64,000 nucleotides of DNA from assembly GCF_037860775.1 (NCBI RefSeq), contig NZ_JBBEWC010000012.1, positions 1 to 64,000 on the forward strand, read 5' to 3'. Shown piece by piece: positions 32,971 to 40,235 of this stretch. How positions within the stretch are numbered: the first letter of the stretch is position 1; each line of letters begins with the position of its first letter. This DNA is from Emticicia soli (GTDB lineage Bacteria > Bacteroidota > Bacteroidia > Cytophagales > Spirosomataceae). The notes under the pieces were generated by a model that saw only the letters and a program-made list of their open reading frames with translations, had not been told where the DNA came from and searched no databases. Position numbers and translations under genes: made by a program.

Positions 32971-35127
32971 ATGAAGCATTTTTTAGTTGTTTTTATACTT
33001 CTTTTAAGCTTTCAGGTGCAAGGGCAAAAGAAGTTTTCGCCACTTGATTCGATTCCAGTGTATGGTTATAACCTTAGCAACCATTGGAAATGGAAGACGG
33101 GTGATAATCTGCTTTGGGCAAAACCCGATTTTGACGACAGCCAATGGGAGAGAATGGATATTAGTGAATCTATTGAAGAGTTTCCAAAACTCCGAGAGGC
33201 CGAAATAGCCTGGTTCAGAAGACCCATACAGGTAACAGAGGCCTTAGTAAACCAAACACTTTCTATCAGTGTCAGGCAAATGGGTGCATCTGAGATATAC
33301 CTCGACGGTAAACTGGTCTACAAGCTAGGCGTAGTAAGTAAAAAAGCCGAGGTAGAAAAAACACTCTCGGAAGTAGATGCGCTGCCCATTGTTTTAGCAG
33401 ATACCAACAAGCACATATTGGCCGTTCGTTATTCGTTTTCCAAGAGTAATTTCTATTATCCGGGTACTAATTCAAGCGTGTTTACTCTGAAAATACACGA
33501 TGCCCGTACCATAGGTCAGTTTCTTGAAGAGCAAACAAACCGCTCCGCCGGGTTTCTGTATTTCTTTACTGGCATTTTTCTGCTTTTCGCTATTCTGCAC
33601 TTTTCGTTCTATGCCTCAAACAGAACCAGAAAAGTGAGCCTCAGCCTGGGCATAAATATGCTTGTGCTTACGCTGGCTTTCTTTTTGCGAAGCATAGAAA
33701 GTTATCAGTATAACACAAGCACCCGAGAGATATTCGGCTTGCTTTCTATTATTGCAACTTATGTAGGTATTTTCCTGATTAATGTATCGTTGTATAAGTA
33801 TCTCAACCAGAAATTCGGTGTTATTTTTTACATCTTGGCTTTTTTGGTGTTGGGTGGCTTACTATCTTACATTTTTAACTGGAATCTGCCTTATGCGCTT
33901 GATTCGTGGCCGGCATTTTTATTACTTTTTGTCGATTTCATCAGGGTAAGCATTCTGGCCGACCGCCGCAGAGATGCCAACGCCAAAGTGCCTATTTATT
34001 CGCTTATTGTAGTGGCAGCGTGTGCTGCTGCAGGTATCATTATCATCATGATTGGGGGCTCGGTTGGCACGTTTAATGGTGGTTCTTCAAGTATTATTTT
34101 AAGTGTGGGCGTACTGGTTATTATAATCATGTTTTTCAGTATTCCAATCGGGCTGTCGTTATCGTTGGTGAGAGAATATACAAGAACACATCAGGCGTTG
34201 AGCAAAAAACTGGCTGAGGTAGAGAAATTATCAGCCGAAAATCTTAGACATGAGCAAGAAAAACAACAATTATTGGCCGCTCAGAACGAAATACTAGAGC
34301 GGCAGGTATCAGAGCGCACAGCCGAATTGGCGCAGTCGCTCGAAGACCTGAAAGCCACACAAACCCAATTGATACAGAGCGAAAAACTGGCATCGCTGGG
34401 TGAGCTTACGGCAGGTATTGCCCATGAGATTCAGAATCCGCTGAACTTCGTAAACAATTTCTCGGAACTGAGCAGAGAACTGATTGAGGAACTACAAGAA
34501 GAAAGAAGCAAAGACAAAGCCGACAGAGACGAAGGGCTGGAAGAAGAACTGCTCGGCGATATTTCGCAAAACCTTGAAAAAATAAACCATCATGGCAAGC
34601 GGGCAAGTAGCATTGTAAAAGGTATGCTTGAGCACTCAAGGGCAAGTTCGGGCAAAAAAGAGCCTACCGATATAAACGCATTGGCCGACGAATACCTGCG
34701 CCTGGCGTATCATGGCATAAGAGCCAAAGACAAGAGTTTTAATGCCGACTTTAAGACTGAGCTAGAGCCAAACCTACCAAAAGTGCCTGTTATTACGCAA
34801 GATTTTGGGCGGGTATTGCTCAACATCATCAACAATGCCTTTTATGCCATAAAAGACAAAACTGGCAAAGGGCAGGTAATTGTAAAAACAAGCAAGATTG
34901 ATGATGAAATTGAGATAAGAATCAGCGACAACGGCACGGGGATACCTGAGCACGTAAAAGCCAAGATTTTCCAGCCGTTTTTTACTACGAAACCTACGGG
35001 GCAGGGCACGGGGCTGGGGCTTTCGCTGGCTTATGATATTGTTAGCAAAGGACACGGCGGCTCGCTTGAAGTAGAAACAAAAGAGGGCGAAGGAACAACG
35101 TTTATCATCAAATTGCCTTATCTTTGA
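32971..35127 (+). CDS. 7TM-DISM-type sensor histidine kinase
   Basis: 718 residues. Signal peptide (1-18), an extracellular beta-sandwich of about 170 residues (WAKPDFDDSQWERMDI ... GASEIYLDGKLVYKLG), seven TM helices (about 193-410, 7TMR-DISM style), a coiled coil (about 415-465) and a kinase core with GELTAGIAHEIQNPLNFVNN (His near 492), N-box LLNIINNAFYAI, ISDNGTGIPE and GTGLGLSLAYDI. The beta-sandwich often binds carbohydrate-like ligands in this sensor class. It probably signals to the receiver protein 28 nt downstream. Its core and that of the preceding kinase derive from duplication. Confidence 0.92.
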   Translation: MKHFLVVFILLLSFQVQGQKKFSPLDSIPVYGYNLSNHWKWKTGDNLLWAKPDFDDSQWERMDISESIEEFPKLREAEIAWFRRPIQVTEALVNQTLSISVRQMGASEIYLDGKLVYKLGVVSKKAEVEKTLSEVDALPIVLADTNKHILAVRYSFSKSNFYYPGTNSSVFTLKIHDARTIGQFLEEQTNRSAGFLYFFTGIFLLFAILHFSFYASNRTRKVSLSLGINMLVLTLAFFLRSIESYQYNTSTREIFGLLSIIATYVGIFLINVSLYKYLNQKFGVIFYILAFLVLGGLLSYIFNWNLPYALDSWPAFLLLFVDFIRVSILADRRRDANAKVPIYSLIVVAACAAAGIIIIMIGGSVGTFNGGSSSIILSVGVLVIIIMFFSIPIGLSLSLVREYTRTHQALSKKLAEVEKLSAENLRHEQEKQQLLAAQNEILERQVSERTAELAQSLEDLKATQTQLIQSEKLASLGELTAGIAHEIQNPLNFVNNFSELSRELIEELQEERSKDKADRDEGLEEELLGDISQNLEKINHHGKRASSIVKGMLEHSRASSGKKEPTDINALADEYLRLAYHGIRAKDKSFNADFKTELEPNLPKVPVITQDFGRVLLNIINNAFYAIKDKTGKGQVIVKTSKIDDEIEIRISDNGTGIPEHVKAKIFQPFFTTKPTGQGTGLGLSLAYDIVSKGHGGSLEVETKEGEGTTFIIKLPYL

Positions 35128-35155
35128 CATATATTAATCGCTTAACCCAGTTTTT

Positions 35156-35530
35156 ATGAAAATTTTAGTAGTTGATGACGAAGAAGATGTAAGAGTTTTA
35201 TTCCAACAACGTTTTCGTCGGGAAATCAGGGCGGGTGAGTTTGATTTTAATTTTAGTGGCTCTGGCGAAGAGGCATTGAGCTATCTGGAAGGGCAGGATT
35301 CACAGGCGGTTCTGATATTATCAGACATTAACATGCCGGGCATGAGTGGCCTTGAACTGCTGAAACAGATTCGGACCAAATCGCCAAGTGCACCCCCGGT
35401 TGTGATGATGATTACGGCTTATGGCGACCAAGAAAGCCATGCACAAGCCATGAGATTAGGAGCTAACGATTTCCTGACCAAGCCTTTAGATTTTGCAGAA
35501 CTGAAACAAAAACTTAAAAGTTCGATATGA
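35156..35530 (+). CDS. Stand-alone CheY-like response regulator
   Basis: 124 residues, one receiver domain: acidic pair in VDDEEDV (about 5-11), the phosphorylated Asp in LSDINMPGMSG (about 59), Thr/Ala at MITAYGD, and the Lys in TKPLDF (about 111). No output domain. The stop overlaps the next start as ATGA, so the two receivers are translationally coupled. It probably acts as a phosphate shuttle or sink between the kinase upstream and the receiver-cyclase. Confidence 0.92.
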   Translation: MKILVVDDEEDVRVLFQQRFRREIRAGEFDFNFSGSGEEALSYLEGQDSQAVLILSDINMPGMSGLELLKQIRTKSPSAPPVVMMITAYGDQESHAQAMRLGANDFLTKPLDFAELKQKLKSSI

Positions 35531-36573
35531 ACGCTAAGATAATGGTTGTAGACGATGAGGCTGATTTAGAAACGCTCATCAAACAGAAATTCCGCCGACA
35601 GATTCGAGAGAAAACCTATGAATTCAGCTTTGCACAAAATGGTGCCGAAGCCCTAAAGCTATTGCAGGAGGTTCCGGATATTGATATGATATTGAGTGAT
35701 ATTAATATGCCAGAGATGGACGGCCTCACGCTTTTGAGTAAGATTTCAGATAATCACCCTTTGCTAAAGGCTGTGATTGTATCGGCTTATGGCGACATGG
35801 AGAACATCAGAGTTGCCATGAACAGAGGTGCTTTTGACTTTTTAACTAAACCTATCAATTTCGAAGATTTAGAGCTAACAGTACAAAAAACCATTAAGCA
35901 CGTTACGCAACTGCGCCAGACCTTACAGGCTATTAAAGAAAACAATATCCTGAAAATGTATGTCGACGAAACAGTGCTGAAATTCATGAACAGCCAGGAG
36001 TTTGAGTCGTCGCTTACGGCCAACGAAACCATTCAGGCATCGGTTGTTTTTATTGATATTTGCGGTTTTACCTCTATTTCAGAGAAAGAATCGCCCGATA
36101 CAGTTGTAAACCTCATCAACAAATACTTTGATGTAATGGTGAAGGGTATCATAGACCAGGGCGGCTACGTAGATAAGTTTATGGGCGATGCCGTGATGGC
36201 GGTTTTCAAAGGTGAGTATCACCTTGACCGTGCCATTGAAGCCTCGTTGGCTGTACGCTCGGCTATCGATAAAATTGAAGAGGTGTTGCCAAACCATTCA
36301 ACCTATCTGCCTAAGGTATCAATCGGTATCAATACCGGCGAAATGATTTCGGGCAATATTGGTTCGGCATCATTGAAACGCCTTGATTATACCGTAATAG
36401 GCGATACCGTAAATACGGCACAACGCTTGCAGTCGGCAGCTAAACCAAGCCAGATTATTATCAGCGAAGCAGCCTACGAGAAAGTGAAAGAATCGTTTAA
36501 TTGTAAAGAAGTAGGAGAGGTAGCACTCAAAAATAAAGCACAGAGCATAAAGCTCTATGAGGTAGTAGCTTAA
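35527..36573 (+). CDS. Response regulator fused to class III adenylate cyclase
   Basis: 348 residues. Receiver domain (1-120; VDDEADL, phospho-Asp in LSDINMPEMDG, Lys in TKPINF), a helical linker (about 121-165), and a class III cyclase domain (about 170-345). Metal aspartates are in VVFIDICGFTSI and DKFMGDAVMAVF. The adenine-selecting pair appears as the Lys of YVDKFMGD and Asp of RLDYTVIGDTVNTAQRL, and the transition-state Asn/Arg lie in DTVNTAQR. So it is likely to make cAMP on phosphorylation. Followed by a strong terminator. The CAP-type domain of the 27088 gene is a possible reader. Confidence 0.92.
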   Translation: MNAKIMVVDDEADLETLIKQKFRRQIREKTYEFSFAQNGAEALKLLQEVPDIDMILSDINMPEMDGLTLLSKISDNHPLLKAVIVSAYGDMENIRVAMNRGAFDFLTKPINFEDLELTVQKTIKHVTQLRQTLQAIKENNILKMYVDETVLKFMNSQEFESSLTANETIQASVVFIDICGFTSISEKESPDTVVNLINKYFDVMVKGIIDQGGYVDKFMGDAVMAVFKGEYHLDRAIEASLAVRSAIDKIEEVLPNHSTYLPKVSIGINTGEMISGNIGSASLKRLDYTVIGDTVNTAQRLQSAAKPSQIIISEAAYEKVKESFNCKEVGEVALKNKAQSIKLYEVVA

Positions 36574-36595
36574 CAGCTATTCGTAAAGCTCTTTA

Positions 36596-36636
36596 ATAAG
36601 CCGCATAATGCCGATAAGGCTATTTATGCGGCTTAT
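36596..36636 (+). terminator. Terminator hairpin of the signalling operon
   Basis: ATAAGCCGCATAA pairs perfectly with TTATGCGGCTTAT, 22 nt after the cyclase stop. It has a short T-rich tail (TTATTTGC). Confidence 0.8.
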
Positions 36637-36791
36637 TTATTTGCATATAATTGCCTCACAATAAAGCTTCTAAGCCAATATATGTGGTTTTTGCTACGTA
36701 TATATTAAATTTATTGGCAAAAAGGAACGAGCAAGCACTATTTAGGGTTATTATAATAAAATTAAGAATAGCATCTTGGCTATTTTGGTTG

Positions 36792-36799
36792 TATCTTTG
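36792..36799 (+). promoter_or_regulatory. Candidate promoter -7 box for sufC
   Basis: TATCTTTG, a perfect TAnnTTTG box, 75 nt upstream of the sufC start; the -33 element is poor. Confidence 0.5.
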
Positions 36800-36874
36800 C
36801 AGCCTGATTTTTTATATCTATCAGAGTATACATACTAATCAGTAGTCAGAAATCATTTAAAATAAAGCTTAAAA

Positions 36875-37639
36875 ATGCTCACTATCAGTAATTTACATGC
36901 AAGAATTGAGGAGAAAGAGATATTACGAGGAATAAATTTTGAGGTAAAACCAGGCGAGGTACATGCAATCATGGGACCAAACGGCTCTGGCAAAAGTACA
37001 CTTGCTTCGGTTCTTGCAGGTAGAGAATACTATGAAGTAACCAACGGTACTGTTGAGTTCAAAGGTAAAGATTTATTAGATATGTCTCCGGAAGAGAGAG
37101 CCGCCGAAGGTATCTTTCTTGCATTTCAATATCCTGTTGAAATTCCGGGTGTTACCACCGTTAATTTTCTTAAAACTGCTTTGAACGAAATCCGTAAATA
37201 TAACGGAGAAGAGCCTCTTGATGCGGCTCAGTTCTTGAAAAGAATGAAGGAAAAAGCGAAGTTGGTTAAAATTGACGATACGCTTTTGAGACGCTCGTTG
37301 AACGAAGGTTTTTCGGGCGGTGAAAAGAAACGTAACGAGATTTTCCAGATGGCAATGTTAGAACCACAATTGTGTATTCTTGACGAAACCGATTCTGGTC
37401 TTGATATTGATGCCCTTAGAATTGTAGCCGAAGGCGTAAACAAACTAAGAGACGAAAACCGGTCGTTTATTGTAGTAACCCACTACCAACGTTTGTTAGA
37501 CTATATCGTGCCTGATTATGTGCATGTATTGTACAAAGGCAGAATCGTGAAGTCGGGTACAAAAGAACTTGCACTTGAGCTAGAAGAAAAAGGTTACGAC
37601 TGGATTAAAGCCGAAGTTGATTCGCTTGAAGTAGCTTAA
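36875..37639 (+). CDS. sufC: SufC, Fe-S cluster assembly ATPase
   Basis: 254 residues, full length. Walker A GPNGSGKSTLAS (about 34-45), Q-loop FLAFQYPVEIPG, the SufC-type signature LNEGFSGGEKKRNEI (about 146-160), Walker B LCILDETDSGLDIDAL (about 168-183) and switch His in VVTHYQRLL. SufC powers the SufBCD scaffold that builds iron-sulfur clusters in the cytoplasm. Normally sufB precedes it; here an unrelated signalling operon with a terminator lies upstream and a ridA-like gene separates sufC from sufD. The leader has a promoter-like box. Confidence 0.95.
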   Translation: MLTISNLHARIEEKEILRGINFEVKPGEVHAIMGPNGSGKSTLASVLAGREYYEVTNGTVEFKGKDLLDMSPEERAAEGIFLAFQYPVEIPGVTTVNFLKTALNEIRKYNGEEPLDAAQFLKRMKEKAKLVKIDDTLLRRSLNEGFSGGEKKRNEIFQMAMLEPQLCILDETDSGLDIDALRIVAEGVNKLRDENRSFIVVTHYQRLLDYIVPDYVHVLYKGRIVKSGTKELALELEEKGYDWIKAEVDSLEVA

Positions 37640-37663
37640 CCAATCAGATCAGCCAACCACTCC

Positions 37664-38044
37664 ATGACAATCATTCAGGTATCTGACAGCCCTAAACCCG
37701 TAGGCCATTATTCGCACGCAATTGTGAGCAATGGGCTGGTGTTTACATCGGGTATTTTACCTATCAGAATAAAAACTGCCGAAAAGTTGCCTATCGAATC
37801 GTCGATGGAAGAGCAGATGGCAGTAGTTTTTGATAACCTGAAACAGGTGCTTGCAGAAGCCGGAAGCAGTATAGATAAAGTTGTGAAAGCAACGGTTTAT
37901 ATTGCCGATGGTGATAACTGGGGGATTGTCAACCAATTGTATGCCGATTTTTTCGGAAACCACCGACCAGCCCGGTCGATTATTCCGGTAAAAGAGTTGC
38001 ACTTTGGCTATAAAATAGAATTAGAAGCAGTAGCAGAATTATAA
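37664..38044 (+). CDS. RidA-family protein (Rid/YjgF)
   Basis: 126 residues, full length. YSHAIVSNGLVFTSGILPI (about 16-34), the arginine in RPARSIIPV (about 104) and the glutamate in IELEAVAEL (about 120) are at the positions that bind and hydrolyse imine/enamine intermediates in RidA. Such enzymes protect PLP enzymes from 2-aminoacrylate. It sits 24 nt after sufC and 1 nt before sufD, so it is translated within the suf operon. That might protect the PLP-dependent cysteine desulfurase, an inference. Confidence 0.88.
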   Translation: MTIIQVSDSPKPVGHYSHAIVSNGLVFTSGILPIRIKTAEKLPIESSMEEQMAVVFDNLKQVLAEAGSSIDKVVKATVYIADGDNWGIVNQLYADFFGNHRPARSIIPVKELHFGYKIELEAVAEL

Positions 38045-38045
38045 G

Positions 38046-39374
38046 ATGAGTTCTATACAAAATACAGAATTAAAAAATCAATTAGTTGCTGATTTTCAGA
38101 CTTTGCAAACACAACTCAACGGCAAAAGCACTTTGCCTGTAAATGTGTTGCGTAGCGAAGCCATGAAGAATTTTGATAGATTGGGTTTCCCGTCTATTCG
38201 CCATGAAGAATGGAAGTACAGCAATGTTTCGACACTGGCGAAACAAAACTACAATTTCGAGGCGGCCTCTGATTTCAGCAATGAAGATTTAAAAGAAATA
38301 CATCTGCCAAACCTGAAAGGCAATGTGCTTTATTTCGTCAATGGCGTATTTCATGCAGAATTGTCGCACATCGAAAGCCCAAGCGAGCACTTGCAGGTTG
38401 TAACTTTTGCCGAAGCGCAAGAAAAAATGCCTGAAGTAATTGAGCGTTATTTTGCCCAATATGCCGACTACAAAAACGATGCCTTCACGGCCTTGAATAC
38501 AGCCCTTGCAAAAGATGGTGTAGTAGTGCATATTGCCGACAACAAAACGCTTGAAGAACCTGTTATTCTGCGTTTTATTGGCGATACCCGCAAAGAAGAC
38601 GTAGGCTCTCAGGTACGCAACCTGATTGTAGTAGGCAAAAATGCCGAGGTGAAAATTGCTGAGGCATACCGCACAATTGGCGATAACAAGTATTTTATCA
38701 ATACTGTTACAGAGTTCGTACTTTTTGAAGACGCAAGAGCCGATTACTATAAAGTACAAAACGAAAGCGATAACACGCACCATATTGGTACTACACAGGT
38801 TTACCAAAAAGACAGAAGCTATTTTTATGCAGCAACTGTTACGGTAAATGGTGGTTTTGTAAGAAACAACCTGAATATTGCTTTAGACGGCGAGCGCATC
38901 GAAAGCCATTTGTATGGCCTATATGTGCCAAGCGGTAAGCAACACATTGATAACCATACACTTGTTGACCACAGAAAACCTAATTGCGAAAGCAATGAAT
39001 TGTATAAGGGTATTCTGATGGATAAATCGACGGGGGTTTTCAATGGTAAAATATTTGTGCAGGAAGATGCACAAAAAACCAATGCTTACCAGAATTGCCG
39101 CAACGTAGTAACGAGCGACGAGGCAACCATGAATACCAAGCCACAGTTGGAGATTTGGGCCGACGACGTGAAGTGTTCGCACGGTACTACTACCGGAAAG
39201 CTAAACGATGAGGCTATTTTCTATATGCAGTCGCGTGGGATTCCGAAAAAAGAAGCCATTCGTTTGCAATTGCTAGCCTTTGCCGAAGACGTAGTTTCTC
39301 AAATCAAAATCGATTCTATTAGAGAATACCTTGAAGGCTTGATTGTTGACAAACTGGCTGATTTAGGTAAGTAA
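38046..39374 (+). CDS. sufD: SufD, Fe-S cluster assembly scaffold subunit
   Basis: 442 residues. N-terminal helical part (1-90) with GFPSIRHEEWKYSNVSTLAK, a right-handed beta-helix core, and the SufBD C-terminal signature KTNAYQNCRNVV ... DDVKCSHGTTTGKLNDEAIFYMQSRGIPKKEAIRLQLLAFAEDV (in pieces about 345-420), with the cluster-linked Cys/His in VKCSHG. Partner of SufB and SufC. No sufB, sufS or sufE in the next several kb, so the suf genes are dispersed in this genome. Confidence 0.94.
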   Translation: MSSIQNTELKNQLVADFQTLQTQLNGKSTLPVNVLRSEAMKNFDRLGFPSIRHEEWKYSNVSTLAKQNYNFEAASDFSNEDLKEIHLPNLKGNVLYFVNGVFHAELSHIESPSEHLQVVTFAEAQEKMPEVIERYFAQYADYKNDAFTALNTALAKDGVVVHIADNKTLEEPVILRFIGDTRKEDVGSQVRNLIVVGKNAEVKIAEAYRTIGDNKYFINTVTEFVLFEDARADYYKVQNESDNTHHIGTTQVYQKDRSYFYAATVTVNGGFVRNNLNIALDGERIESHLYGLYVPSGKQHIDNHTLVDHRKPNCESNELYKGILMDKSTGVFNGKIFVQEDAQKTNAYQNCRNVVTSDEATMNTKPQLEIWADDVKCSHGTTTGKLNDEAIFYMQSRGIPKKEAIRLQLLAFAEDVVSQIKIDSIREYLEGLIVDKLADLGK

Positions 39375-39399
39375 GAAATTAAGATATTGATATAGATAT

Positions 39400-39430
39400 A
39401 AATCCCTGTAGCTTGCTATGGGGATTTTTT
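39400..39430 (+). terminator. Terminator of the suf operon
   Basis: AAATCCCTGTAG and CTATGGGGATTT pair with two wobble/mismatch positions, followed by a T-run, 25 nt after the sufD stop. Confidence 0.8.
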
Positions 39431-39527
39431 ATTTGTGTTTTGCCGCTTAGTAAAAACTTTTCTCATAAAATTAAGGTTTTGTCGGTTTTGTAGATGGCAC
39501 TTTCTATTTTACGAAAAAAAACACTTT

Positions 39528-40235
39528 ATGAAAAACATTCTATTTGTTGTATTAATTACTTTAGGGTCTTTCAGCGTTTGGGGGCAAAGTACCAGCGATA
39601 TGATGAAAGCCATGGGCAGTGGTAAAAAAGTAAAGCCAAAGCCTGAGTATAATTTTGTAGGAGCACTCAAATTTCAGTCTTCTGCTATGCACGAAGGCAA
39701 ACCGTTTAAAGGCGAACAATGGTGGTATTTTCCAGCCGGAAATGAGAATATTTTTGCTTTTAAAATGAGTATGCCCAATTCGCCGTCTGTATTAAGCGTG
39801 ATTGATTATAAAGAAAAGGCCATGATTATGTTTATGGAGCAACAAAAAATGGTAATGGGGATTCCGCTAGATATAGATAAGAGCATGAAAGATGTGCAAG
39901 ACGACCCTAAAACCAAAATAAGTACACCCAAGAAAACAGGCCGCACCAAGAGTATTCTAGGCTATGTGTGTGACGAATGGTTGGTTGAGAGTGCAGAAAA
40001 TACCTCAACAATGTGGGTAAGCCAGAAGCCGCCATTTGCCTCAGCCGGATTTTTCAAGGTAATGTCGCAGCAATTGCTTACCAGTACAGGCATGCCATTA
40101 CCAGCCGATATGAAAGGTATTCCTCTGGAAATACAATCTATTGATAAAAAAACGAAAGAAAAGTTTAGCATGGTTTGCACTGAAATCAGTAACAAACCAA
40201 GCAAGTTTTCAACGGCAGGTTATAAAACCATGTGA
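39528..40235 (+). CDS. DUF4412-type secreted protein
   Basis: 235 residues from the ATG at 39528, which opens a signal peptide (KNILFVVLITLGSFSVWGQ); an earlier in-frame start at 39435 would not. The body (NFVGALKFQSSAM ... GRTKSILGYVCDEWLVES ... STMWVSQKPPF) matches DUF4412, a periplasmic or outer-membrane-associated family of unknown function. The 3' end overlaps the convergent hybrid kinase gene by 16 nt. Confidence 0.72.
   Translation: MKNILFVVLITLGSFSVWGQSTSDMMKAMGSGKKVKPKPEYNFVGALKFQSSAMHEGKPFKGEQWWYFPAGNENIFAFKMSMPNSPSVLSVIDYKEKAMIMFMEQQKMVMGIPLDIDKSMKDVQDDPKTKISTPKKTGRTKSILGYVCDEWLVESAENTSTMWVSQKPPFASAGFFKVMSQQLLTSTGMPLPADMKGIPLEIQSIDKKTKEKFSMVCTEISNKPSKFSTAGYKTM

Noticed and set aside
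31373..35127. Frameshifted single kinase
   Set aside because: Two complete kinases, each with its own start, H-box and ATPase, separated by an R1 repeat; a duplication rather than a broken gene.
36651..36845. 64-residue frame between the cyclase and sufC
   Set aside because: It spans the sufC promoter box, starts just after a terminator and has no ribosome binding site; chance frame.
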